This document shows positions 33,319 through 40,584 of a stretch of DNA of 64,000 nucleotides, piece after piece (the stretch's first letter is position 1; each line of letters starts with the position of its first letter). The stretch lies in NCBI GenBank assembly GCA_039815145.1, contig JBCBZW010000006.1:33565-97564 (forward strand), written 5' to 3'. The position numbers and the translations under genes are program-made. The DNA comes from Pseudomonadota bacterium. Lineage in GTDB: Bacteria; Pseudomonadota; Gammaproteobacteria; Steroidobacterales; JBCBZW01. The notes beneath the pieces were generated by a model. It had not been told where the DNA came from, did no database searches, and saw nothing but the letters and a program-made list of their open reading frames with translations.

Positions 33319-34557
33319 CTAGTAGCGCTTCACGCGCTCGAAGGGACGACCGGGTCGGTACGGGGCCAAGGAGGCGAGAGCCTGCTCGCCGACCAGTTCC
33401 TCGGCGATCACACGGCCAGCGAGCGGCGCCAAGGTGACGCCGCTGTGCATGACCGCCACATATACGTCCGCTCGCCGTGGACTGCGGCCGAGCACGGGAT
33501 GACCGTCGAGCGGTAGTGGCCGCCAGCCGATGACGGCGCTTTCGATCTTGGCCTCACCTAGGGCCGGGATGAACCTAGCGGCGGTCGCCAGCATTCGCTG
33601 GCCGTGCTGACGAGCGAGAAACGTGGACGGGAAGTCGTTAGGACGGCCCGCCAAGCGCTGTGCGTGGCGTGCCGTGTCCGGCGCACCGTCCTGCTCGCCG
33701 AGCACCACGCGACCGTCGTCTCGCTGATGCAGATGTACCCCTGGCGCCGCCACCACGCGACGAACCACCGGCGCCATCGGCGGCGTAAAGGCGATCACGC
33801 CCGGCGTCGAGCGCTGAGGCACCGCCACGCCCGAGACGGCCTCCGTCAGTTCCCCCGCCGCCCCCGTGGCGAGCACCAGCCTGTCGGCGGGGATCTGCCC
33901 GGCGCTCGTCTCCACCGACTGCAGGCGATCGCCGGCCATCGCCACCCCCAGAAGGCGCCTGGGGTAGTGCACCTGGGCGCCTGACTCGACGGCCGCGGCC
34001 AGCAGGCGCTGCGTCGCGAGCACGGGGTCGACAGCACCGTCGCGCGGCGAGAAGGCCACCGCGCTGGGATAGGCTCGAAGCGCAGGCTCCAGCGCCGCAA
34101 GGTCCGCTGCCTCGACCATTCTGGCTGGCTCGCCCCAGGCGATCTGCTCCTCGATGTCCGCCGCCAGCCGGGCCTGACGCTCGGCGGTCGCAAACCACTC
34201 GATCGATCCCTCCCAGCGGATCGGGAGCTTCAGCACCCCTTGCAGCGCGTGCCAGTCCTCCACCGCCTGCTGGCTCAAGCCATGGTAGTGGCGCGGCTGC
34301 TTGGCCCAGGTGGCGTTGATCCAGGCGAAGGTGCCACGGCTGGCGCGGGTGGCAGGGCCGACTTGATCGATGACGGTGACGGCGGCCCCGGCCCGCGCCA
34401 GGTGGTAGGCGGCCGACGCCCCCACGATCCCCGCACCCGCAACCACCACGCGAAGACGCGTGGCTCCGCGTAGCGCAGACACGCCCACCAGGGGAGCACC
34501 CGCAAGAAGCCCCTTCAGCAAGGTACGCCGATCCACCGCTTGTCTCCCCCGCGCCAT
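33319..34557 (-). CDS. FAD-dependent oxidoreductase (DAO family) with Tat-like signal
   Basis: A 412-residue protein. The N-terminus RRTLLKGLLAGAPLVG is twin-arginine-like. It is followed by the FAD-binding Rossmann motif VVVAGAGIVGASAAYHLARAG and, at the C-terminus, VYVAVMHSGVTLAPLAGRVI, the second FAD-contact segment. The order and length fit the D-amino-acid oxidase/dehydrogenase (DadA-like) family, which oxidises amines or amino acids. The substrate is not readable from sequence. The gene is convergent with the ArsN2-like gene; its TAG stop is read from the right-hand CTAG of the inserted element. Confidence 0.86.
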   Translation of the reverse strand: MARGRQAVDRRTLLKGLLAGAPLVGVSALRGATRLRVVVAGAGIVGASAAYHLARAGAAVTVIDQVGPATRASRGTFAWINATWAKQPRHYHGLSQQAVEDWHALQGVLKLPIRWEGSIEWFATAERQARLAADIEEQIAWGEPARMVEAADLAALEPALRAYPSAVAFSPRDGAVDPVLATQRLLAAAVESGAQVHYPRRLLGVAMAGDRLQSVETSAGQIPADRLVLATGAAGELTEAVSGVAVPQRSTPGVIAFTPPMAPVVRRVVAAPGVHLHQRDDGRVVLGEQDGAPDTARHAQRLAGRPNDFPSTFLARQHGQRMLATAARFIPALGEAKIESAVIGWRPLPLDGHPVLGRSPRRADVYVAVMHSGVTLAPLAGRVIAEELVGEQALASLAPYRPGRPFERVKRY

Positions 34558-34770
34558 ACTCGATACGGCACCTAAGATCGCCCAGTCGGGCGACTAGATC
34601 AACGACGTCAGCTCGCCGCCGCAAGGCATTTCCAGCAGATTCGCCCGAACAACCACTTGAATTTCTTGCACGCTACGCGAGCACCGCCAGGCCAACAAAT
34701 CCACTGCTATCATCCTGCAGCGAAGCCCTTCCCTCACTCACTTATCGAATTTCTTATCAAGGACGCGACG

Positions 34771-35286
34771 ATGAAACTCCTCACCGCAACGCTCGTGTGC
34801 TCGCTGCTCGCGCTCGCGACGAGCGCCGCCGCTGCCGAACCCAACCGCCCCGTTTTCGAGTTGTTCGAAGTGACCAACATGGCGGACATGACGGCACAGA
34901 TAAACAACCAGATGCAGCAGCAGGTGAAGCTCATGATCACCCAGCAGCTCGCAGGCACCGATGTGCCCGCTGAAGTTGACGAGATCATAAACCGCTACCT
35001 AAGCGATCTGACCGAACTTACCTTCTCGCGCATGGACTGGGAGAAGATGAAGCTCAAGTACGCCGCAATCTACGAGTCCGTGCTCACCAACCAGGAAATT
35101 CTCGATCTGGTGACGTTCTACCAGTCGGACCTCGGGCAGGTAGTGCTCTCGAAGATGCCCTTGCTGATGCAGGAAGCCATGGTGGTGGGTCAGCAGGAGA
35201 TGCAGGCGATGATGCCGCAGATACAGCAGCTGATGAGCGGCATGCAGCAGGAGATCGAGGCGGCGGTGAAAGAAGCGGCCAACTAG
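34771..35286 (+). CDS. DUF2059 domain secreted protein
   Basis: A 171-residue protein with a signal peptide (MKLLTATLVCSLLALATSAAAA). The DUF2059 signature is in the C-terminal half: YAAIYESVLTNQEILDLVTFYQSDLGQVVLSKMPLLMQEAM. The tail is Gln/Met-rich and helical. Members are small periplasmic proteins of unknown function. AAGGA precedes the ATG by six bases. A bidirectional hairpin terminator separates it from the convergent repeat-protein gene. Confidence 0.88.
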   Translation: MKLLTATLVCSLLALATSAAAAEPNRPVFELFEVTNMADMTAQINNQMQQQVKLMITQQLAGTDVPAEVDEIINRYLSDLTELTFSRMDWEKMKLKYAAIYESVLTNQEILDLVTFYQSDLGQVVLSKMPLLMQEAMVVGQQEMQAMMPQIQQLMSGMQQEIEAAVKEAAN

Positions 35287-35361
35287 CCTCGAGCTTGCCT
35301 GCTACGGCGGCGATCGTGCTCAACGCCGTGCATGGAGTGCGCCTGAGCAAGGGCGCAATAG

Positions 35362-35395
35362 AAAAGGGCACGGCAGCAATGCCGTGCCCTTTCGT
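35362..35395. terminator. bidirectional Rho-independent terminator
   Basis: A 13-bp stem AAAGGGCACGGCA / TGCCGTGCCCTTT with a GCAA tetraloop, flanked by an A-run on the left. It lies between the convergent DUF2059 gene and repeat protein A, and could serve both. Confidence 0.75.
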
Positions 35396-35425
35396 CTCTA
35401 GCCAGAGTGCTAAGCGATCGGACGC

Positions 35426-36112
35426 CTAGGGCGACCGCCAGGAGCCGGATTCCACCTGCGGGTTGCGGTTGTAGATCAGGCGCGGAATGCCGAAGCTCAG
35501 GTTGTAGTTCCGATTCAAACGCGGAATGCCGAAGCTCAGGTTGTAGTTCCGATTCAAACGCGGGATGCCGAGGCTCAGGTTGTAGTTGCGTTGCAGACGC
35601 GGGATGCCAAAGCTCCAGTTGTACTTCCGCTGCAAGCGCGGAATGCCGAAGCTCAGGTTGTAATTGCTCTGCAGACGCGGGATACCAAGACTCGTGACGT
35701 CCGGGCGCTTGATCTGATCCTCCGTGAACCACCAGGCCTGGCGGGTGTTGGAGGTCAGCAGCTTGGCGCCGATGAGGTCCGAGAAAGGTGTGTAGCGCGC
35801 GTTGCCCCGGGTGCGTGTGCTCTTAGCCGGCACCGCCATCGCGATCGGGCCGAACTCCTCAAGCAAGGCACTGGTCCGGGCGCCGCTGCCGAAGTCAGGG
35901 CTCGTCGCGACCAGCGACCGCCCTTGGGCGACCTCCGCCGCGTAGGCCGCTGCTTGCTCAGCCTCGAACCGTGCCCCCACCAGCGTGGCGGCGGCATCAC
36001 CCCCAGACGACGGCGTGATCAGGTGGACATTGCTGTATGGAAACTCGTCCCTGAGCTTCTGAGCGGCGTCCTGGGCCTGCTGCTCTGTCTCGTACAAACG
36101 CGCGATCGGCAT
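35426..36112 (-). CDS. repeat protein A: YflT-like N-terminal domain plus tandem 13-residue repeats
   Basis: A 228-residue protein with no recognised full-length family. Residues 1-35 (MPIARLYETEQQAQDAAQKL...VHLITP) resemble the ferredoxin-like start of general-stress proteins such as YflT, by eye only. After an Ala-rich middle and the anchor IKRPDVT, residues 141-205 are five tandem 13-residue repeats with a sixth partial one: S-[FL]-G-I-P-R-L-[QN]-[RS]-[NK]-Y-N-[LW]. The repeats have no acidic residues or cysteines. There is no signal peptide. The ATG at 36112 is preferred over one five codons upstream because the paralog starts there; GGAGAAGG precedes it. Its paralog and an ATP-grasp gene lie upstream on the same strand. 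Confidence 0.85.
   Translation of the reverse strand: MPIARLYETEQQAQDAAQKLRDEFPYSNVHLITPSSGGDAAATLVGARFEAEQAAAYAAEVAQGRSLVATSPDFGSGARTSALLEEFGPIAMAVPAKSTRTRGNARYTPFSDLIGAKLLTSNTRQAWWFTEDQIKRPDVTSLGIPRLQSNYNLSFGIPRLQRKYNWSFGIPRLQRNYNLSLGIPRLNRNYNLSFGIPRLNRNYNLSFGIPRLIYNRNPQVESGSWRSP
35474..35692 (-). repeat. 39-bp tandem repeats encoding the 13-residue motif of repeat protein A
   Basis: Five full 39-bp units plus a partial sixth, in frame. The base pattern stays close from unit to unit (each contains a form of GGCATTCCGCG(T/C)), with adjacent units in the 3' half almost identical. This suggests recent unit duplication. Confidence 0.85.
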
Positions 36113-36166
36113 GGGCCTTCTCCGCAAATCGATTAGGTGCTGTTATATGAGAGGCTGACGGACTCC

Positions 36167-36204
36167 CGCAGCCATCGACTCAATAATAGTCTCGTGGAAA
36201 GAGG
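36167..36204 (-). promoter_or_regulatory. conserved upstream element of repeat protein A
   Basis: On the minus strand a block centred on ACTATTAT (TATTAT at 36188-36183) lies about 71 bp before the start codon. An almost colinear block precedes repeat protein B (38529-38565). TATTAT may be a -10 box; no good -35 hexamer is seen at the usual spacing. Confidence 0.5.
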
Positions 36205-36325
36205 GATGGACCGCGCCGACGTCAAATACTTGGCTCTTCCCGGCCCCTATCGCGTCATGCGTTGGGGTCCGCCCCGTTGATCCGTCATCCGCCCCCTGCT
36301 TCGGCGGCAAATAATGCGCGCGCAA

Positions 36326-36343
36326 CCCGTTCATTCGAACGGG
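36326..36343 (-). terminator. hairpin immediately after the ATP-grasp stop codon
   Basis: A 7-bp stem CCCGTTC / GAACGGG with a 4-base loop touches the TAG stop. Only two Ts follow on the minus strand, so termination strength is doubtful. Confidence 0.35.
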
Positions 36344-37651
36344 CTATGAGGCATCGCGCTGTTGCAGGACAGGAACCTCCGTCACGACTTCGCGTTCCCC
36401 ACCCTCCATCTGTCGGAGCGCGTCGAAATCGCCTTCGCCAAACCACGCGATATCGTCGGTGACCGCCTCGCCGAAGGTGCGCCCCCCGAACCAGGTCTGC
36501 CCGAGCACCTCGTAGCACGCCGGCATGCTCAGCAAGAAGGGCAACGGATCGCGTACTGACCACATCACATCACGCGCGCGCAACAGGTGGCTCAAGTACA
36601 TCGCCAAACGACGCGGGTGCAGGAGACTGCTGCAGGTCTTGGCGAGCGTGGTGTAGAACTGCTGTTGCAGATCGTGGGCGGAGAAGGTGGCCGGCGGCGC
36701 CTCGAACGGCCGCAGCACTTGCCCCGCCACGTATTCGCCTTCCAGGAAGTGCATGCCACTGGTGAGACGTGGGTTGCACTCGATGGCCCAGGCACGACCG
36801 CCCTCGACGATGAAGTCGAAGGAAATGAACCCGCTGTAGTCTGCCTGGCGCACGAAGCGTTCGACCCACTCAGCGACGCAGGGCAGTTGGCGGACTCGCT
36901 CAAAGCACACTGCCGACGTGCGGGTGATCACTTTGCCGCGATAGATCACCGTCGCACGGATCTCGCCTTCGCGCGCGATGGAGAAGGTGCTCACATGATC
37001 GCCTGAGACGAAGCGTTGCGCCACGTGGTCCCCGGGTCGCGTGGGCGCTGGCAAGGGTGCCCCGCGTTCGAGCAATTGCAGGCCGATCCCCGAGCACGAA
37101 TGGGTGGGTTTGACCACGTAGGGCCCGGTGCGCGAGAGGCGCTCGGCAGCAGGGTCGTCCAGGGGATAGGTATCAGGCACATCGAGCCCGAAGCTTGCCG
37201 CCTTACGCGCAAACGCAAGCTTGTCGTGCAACGCCATCAGGGTGGCCGCGCAGGGCGAGAACACCTGCACCCCCAATGGCAAACGCGGCGCCATGGACAC
37301 CACGTACATCGCCTCCTCGGAGATCGGCAGCACAAGATCGATTTGCTCGTGCCGAATGATGTCGAGCAACTCGTCCTGATATCGGCTCAGATCCCGGTTG
37401 GGGGCGGTCACCCGATAGGTGCGCGCTACGGCGCGGGACAGGCGACAGATGGGCATGCGGAAGGGCTCAGCGACGATGACCCGACAGCCGGCGGCAGCCA
37501 GACTCCTCGCCATCGCGAGGGCCTTGGGCAGGCGCCCCAGCGTGAGCAGCACGGTGGTCTCGCGGCGGGTGTCGCGATTACCTAACGACACGGTTGAGTC
37601 CGCCACCTTGGGCGGGGCATGGATCACTTTGTACTGCGGGAGGAGAGGCAC
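36344..37651 (-). CDS. ATP-grasp domain enzyme flanked by the two repeat proteins
   Basis: A 435-residue enzyme. Residues 32-130 are a Rossmann-like pre-ATP-grasp domain (TVLLTLGRLPKALAMARSLA). The ATP-grasp fold follows, with Lys181 in YVVKPTHSCSGIGLQLL, the lid and strand segment HVAQRFVSGDHVSTFSI, and the metal-binding AWAIECNPRLTSGMHFL (Glu291, Asn293). The domain order is closest to carbamoyl-phosphate-synthase/PurK-like ligases, which join a carboxylate to an amine or thiol through an acylphosphate. About 100 extra C-terminal residues have no known domain. Start is GTG 37651 after AAGGAGAG. The neighbours on both sides are paralogous repeat proteins, suggesting a functional link, but the substrate is unknown. 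Confidence 0.82.
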   Translation of the reverse strand: MPLLPQYKVIHAPPKVADSTVSLGNRDTRRETTVLLTLGRLPKALAMARSLAAAGCRVIVAEPFRMPICRLSRAVARTYRVTAPNRDLSRYQDELLDIIRHEQIDLVLPISEEAMYVVSMAPRLPLGVQVFSPCAATLMALHDKLAFARKAASFGLDVPDTYPLDDPAAERLSRTGPYVVKPTHSCSGIGLQLLERGAPLPAPTRPGDHVAQRFVSGDHVSTFSIAREGEIRATVIYRGKVITRTSAVCFERVRQLPCVAEWVERFVRQADYSGFISFDFIVEGGRAWAIECNPRLTSGMHFLEGEYVAGQVLRPFEAPPATFSAHDLQQQFYTTLAKTCSSLLHPRRLAMYLSHLLRARDVMWSVRDPLPFLLSMPACYEVLGQTWFGGRTFGEAVTDDIAWFGEGDFDALRQMEGGEREVVTEVPVLQQRDAS

Positions 37652-37764
37652 GGCGTGGGTCTCTCCTTAGATCACCAGCATCGTGTGGACGACGACCGGG
37701 TGATGTCGCCATCGAACCGCCGGTGGAAGTGGCGGATATCGCCTGCAGGTCGGGAGGCCGAGCC

Positions 37765-37790
37765 GGGACGCACCAAGATGGGTGCGTCCC
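37765..37790 (-). terminator. 10-bp hairpin after the repeat protein B gene
   Basis: A perfect stem GGGACGCACC / GGTGCGTCCC with a 6-base loop, about 80 bp past the stop of repeat protein B and about 115 bp before the ATP-grasp start. It lacks a T-tract; it could be an attenuator, terminator or mRNA-stability element. Confidence 0.35.
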
Positions 37791-37870
37791 CAGACAAGCG
37801 GCCCAGCGCTCTCACTGCCGTAGCCTTGCATACGCGAGGTGTACGAAGGCGCCGACGTGTTAGCGCCAGC

Positions 37871-38470
37871 TTAGCGGTGAATCAGCCGCGGGATGCCGAA
37901 GCTCCAGTTGTAGTTACGCTGGATCCGCGGGATGCCGAAGCTCAGGTTGTAGTTGCGCTGCAGGCGGGGGATACCGAAGCTCCAGTTGTACTTGCGGTTC
38001 AGGCGCGCGATACCAAAGCTCAGGTTGTAGTTGCGCTGCAGACGGGGAAATCCGAAGCGAGTCACGTCGGGGCGCTTCAGCTCCCGGCCCCAAAAGCCCA
38101 TCACCTGCGTGCGATTGGTGAGCAAGTTCAGCGCCAGCGCTTCGGAGAACGGCGTGTAGCGTGAGCTCGCCTCGCGTCGCTTGCTCGGCAGTGCCATGGG
38201 CACAGGGTTGAATTCGTCGAGTACGGACTTGACCACGACGCCTTGACCGAAGGGGGCACTCGCCGTGACCACTGACTTACCGCCGGCCACGGCGGCGGCG
38301 TACGCTGCAGCGTCACCGGCATCGACGCCCGCGCCGGTCAATTCCGCTACCGCATCACCACCGGAGGTCGGCGTGATCACGTGAATCGAGCCACCGGCGT
38401 TGCTGCTGCTGAGCTTTTGCGCAGCATCGTGAGCTTGCTGCTCTGTTTCGTACAAACGTGCGATCGGCAT
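37871..38470 (-). CDS. repeat protein B: paralog of repeat protein A
   Basis: A 199-residue paralog of the protein encoded at 35426-36112. The first 40 residues are nearly the same (MPIARLYETEQQAHDAAQKL, VITPTSGGDA), as are the stretch RYTPFS before the repeats and the anchor LKRPDVT. Residues 138-189 form four 13-residue repeats plus a partial fifth, ending SFGIPRLIHR. The position-13 residue alternates L, W, L, W along the array. There is no signal peptide, transmembrane segment or cysteine. Start ATG 38470 with GGAGAA upstream. It is followed by the ATP-grasp gene on the same strand with a 219-bp gap that contains a hairpin, so joint transcription is uncertain. Confidence 0.85.
   Translation of the reverse strand: MPIARLYETEQQAHDAAQKLSSSNAGGSIHVITPTSGGDAVAELTGAGVDAGDAAAYAAAVAGGKSVVTASAPFGQGVVVKSVLDEFNPVPMALPSKRREASSRYTPFSEALALNLLTNRTQVMGFWGRELKRPDVTRFGFPRLQRNYNLSFGIARLNRKYNWSFGIPRLQRNYNLSFGIPRIQRNYNWSFGIPRLIHR
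37880..38059 (-). repeat. 39-bp tandem repeats encoding the 13-residue motif of repeat protein B
   Basis: Four full units and one partial unit, in frame and of the same length and consensus as those in the paralog. The C-terminal partial unit ends at SFGIPRLI in both genes. Confidence 0.85.
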
Positions 38471-38528
38471 ATGCGTTCTCCGCGTTTCCGTTGTTTAGTG
38501 CCGCGAAGGCCCAGTGCCTCCGACGTGC

Positions 38529-38565
38529 CGCAGCGACGTATTCGATAATAGTATCCTGTTAGAGG
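38529..38565 (-). promoter_or_regulatory. conserved upstream element of repeat protein B
   Basis: The block is nearly colinear with 36167-36204: CGCAG, a variable stretch, ATAATAGT and AGAGG (plus-strand view) recur in the same order. TATTAT on the minus strand lies about 75 bp before the start codon. It is the only clear structure in the 300-bp gap between this gene and the divergent GST gene. Confidence 0.5.
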
Positions 38566-38770
38566 CAGCAGACATCGCGAAGCTCAAATTATGTCGGAGT
38601 TGGCGCGAATCACGTCACCCATTTGGCTGAATCCGTTGATCTATCACCTGAAGACACGCTCCTTTAGCACCGCTCGGCAAGCCAACGGCTCATGCCACGC
38701 GACATCTTTAGGGCTCGCCTCCACCCCCAATTCGCCCCGCCTTCTCGCCCCTCGTTAAGGAGTCTTCGGC

Positions 38771-39448
38771 TTGCTCACCGTGCACCACCTCGAGTACTCG
38801 CAGTCCTTTCGTATCCTGTGGCTGCTGGAGGCGATCGGCGCACCGTACGAGCTCATCACCTACGAGCGAGACCCTGAGAACCTGCTCGCACCACCGGCCT
38901 ACAAGGACCTCTCCCCGCTCGGCACGGCACCGGTGATCACCGACGGTGATCTCGTGCTGGCCGAGACCAACGCCATCATCGACTACCTGCTCGATCGCCA
39001 CCCCAACAACCAACTGCGTCCCGTCGCCGACGCGCCCCATCGAGCGCGCTATCTGTTCTGGTTCCACACGGGTCAGGGCTCCCTAACACCGTTGATGATG
39101 ATCGAGACCTTCTTCACCTTCATCCGCCAGCGGGTGCCGTTCTTTCTGAAGCCCCTCGTCATCCTGGTGCTCAACCGCGCCGTGGACGGATTCCTGCGGC
39201 CGCGCCTGCAGCTGATTCTGAAGAAGGCGGAACGCGACCTCGACCACGCCCCGTGGTTCGGTGGGGATGCCCTTAGCGCCGCGGACATCGTCATGAGCTA
39301 CGCGATGGAGGCCAGCAAGATGAGGGGGCATCTGACGGCCGCCTACCCGAACTGCCACGCGTGGTTGGCCCGCATTCACGAGGAGCCGAGCCTCAGGGCG
39401 GCGAAGGCGAAGGTAGGAAATGCGCAAATGGTGGTGGTGCCCACCTAG
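38771..39448 (+). CDS. glutathione S-transferase family protein
   Basis: A 225-residue protein. The N-terminal thioredoxin-like domain has LTVHHLEYSQSFRILWLLEAIG, the cis-proline GTAPVITDGD and the glutathione contact AETNAIIDYLLD. The C-terminal all-helical domain ends with WFGGDALSAADIVMSYAME, the GST N-capping box. A serine in YSQSFR takes the position of the catalytic Ser/Tyr. The start is TTG 38771, with AAGGAGT ten bases upstream. It is transcribed alone, divergent from repeat protein B. Confidence 0.9.
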   Translation: MLTVHHLEYSQSFRILWLLEAIGAPYELITYERDPENLLAPPAYKDLSPLGTAPVITDGDLVLAETNAIIDYLLDRHPNNQLRPVADAPHRARYLFWFHTGQGSLTPLMMIETFFTFIRQRVPFFLKPLVILVLNRAVDGFLRPRLQLILKKAERDLDHAPWFGGDALSAADIVMSYAMEASKMRGHLTAAYPNCHAWLARIHEEPSLRAAKAKVGNAQMVVVPT

Positions 39449-39465
39449 GGACGGCTTGGTCAGGA

Positions 39466-39555
39466 TGGCGGAGGGGGTGGGATTCGAACCCACGAAGGGA
39501 ATTACCCCTTGCTGGTTTTCAAGACCAGTGCATTCAACCGCTCTGCCACCCCTCC
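39466..39555 (-). tRNA. tRNA-Ser (TGA anticodon)
   Basis: The minus strand gives a 90-nt class II tRNA. The acceptor GGAGGGG pairs with CCCCTCC, the anticodon loop is CTTGAAA (anticodon TGA), a long variable arm follows (CAAGGGGTAATTCCCTTCG), and the T loop is GTTCGAATC. The discriminator G and the CCA end are encoded. Confidence 0.97.
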
Positions 39556-39795
39556 GGCGAGCGCCGAGCCGAGGGCGAATTGTCGCGACCCCCGCGCCGC
39601 AACGCAACCACCCAGGTCGCTGACCCGACGGAGATTTTCCCGCAACCCCAGTCCATCGACGCCCCCGCCGTCCCTCGCCCCAGCGCCGACCACGGCCGCA
39701 CTCCGAGGCCATTTTCACCGGAATTACAGGTCACCCATAGCGGCGGAACATGGGCTCACGTGGTAATGTCCAACGGTAGGAACAATCTCACCGCT

Positions 39796-39806
39796 AGGAG
39801 GTGATC
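39796..39806 (+). promoter_or_regulatory. unusually strong Shine-Dalgarno before the YccA-like gene
   Basis: AGGAGGTGATC is complementary to 11 consecutive bases of the standard 16S rRNA 3' end, four bases before the ATG at 39811. It fixes the start and implies high translation. Confidence 0.85.
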
Positions 39807-39810
39807 ACCG

Positions 39811-40488
39811 ATGGCCGAACTTCGGCACGCCACTTCAACGGCATCCATTCCGAGCGAGAGCGCGCTCGCCACGAACAAGGTGCTCCGCAACACCTATTGG
39901 CTGCTGGCAATGACACTGCTGTGCACGGCCGGCTGCGCCTACCTTGCCGCCAGCATTGGGGTTCCCTACTTCGGGCCCTGGGTCACGCTGATCGGCTACT
40001 TCGTGTTGCTGTTCGCCACCTCGAAGACGTCCGAGAGTCCGCTCGGCCTGGTCTTCATCTTCCTGCTAACGGGCTTCATGGGCTTCACCCTTGGGCCACT
40101 GCTAGGTGCCGTAGCGCGCGTACCCGGCGGCAGCGAGATGATCATGACCGCCTTCGGCATCACCGGCGTCTCGTTCCTCGGCCTAAGCGCCTATGCGATC
40201 ACCTCCCGCCGGGACTTCAGCTTCATGCGTGGCTTCCTGACGGTGGGCATCCTGGGCGCCTTCCTGTTAGGTCTAGTCGCGATGATCTTCCACCTGAGCA
40301 CCCTCTCGCTGGTGGTGTCCTCTGCCTTCCTGCTGCTCTCAGCGGGCCTGATCCTGTATCAGACCGGAGAGATCATCAACGGCGGCGAGCGCAACTACAT
40401 CCTCGCGACGATCACGCTCTGGGTGTCGATCTACAACATGTTCATGTCCCTGCTGCACCTGCTGATGGCGTTCAGCGGCGAGGACTAG
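39811..40488 (+). CDS. yccA: Bax inhibitor-1/YccA family membrane protein
   Basis: A 225-residue inner-membrane protein with seven predicted helices, closing with the conserved late stretch GGERNYILATITLWVSIYNMFMSLLHLL. The N-terminal NKVLRNTYWLLAMTLLCTA and the middle GPLLGAVA segments match bacterial BI-1 proteins such as YccA, which modulates the FtsH protease in E. coli. The acidic ends of the helices would form the pH-sensing pocket known in the family. It is monocistronic, with a near-perfect ribosome binding site before it and a strong terminator behind it. Confidence 0.92.
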   Translation: MAELRHATSTASIPSESALATNKVLRNTYWLLAMTLLCTAGCAYLAASIGVPYFGPWVTLIGYFVLLFATSKTSESPLGLVFIFLLTGFMGFTLGPLLGAVARVPGGSEMIMTAFGITGVSFLGLSAYAITSRRDFSFMRGFLTVGILGAFLLGLVAMIFHLSTLSLVVSSAFLLLSAGLILYQTGEIINGGERNYILATITLWVSIYNMFMSLLHLLMAFSGED

Positions 40489-40525
40489 GTCTACGGCGGG
40501 CGCCTGACGAGCCCGCTCAGTAACG

Positions 40526-40562
40526 AAAGCGCCGGCGGAGAGGTCCGCCGGCGCTTTTTCTT
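40526..40562 (+). terminator. Rho-independent terminator of the YccA-like gene
   Basis: A 12-14 bp stem (AAAGCGCCGGCGGA with TCCGCCGGCGCTTT) with a short loop, running into a T-rich tract TTTTTCTTT. Confidence 0.88.
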
Positions 40563-40584
40563 TGTCAGTTCGGTTGCATCAGGT

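Noticed and set aside
36344..37651. Calling the repeat-protein/ATP-grasp locus a microviridin or graspetide cluster
   Set aside because: The repeats contain no Asp or Glu to form the ester/amide links, and the enzyme does not show the graspetide ligase wording I would expect; only a looser analogy is kept.
39466..39555. tRNA-Ser gene as an integration (attachment) site
   Set aside because: No integrase, no direct repeat of the tRNA 3' end and no mobile cargo were found on either side.
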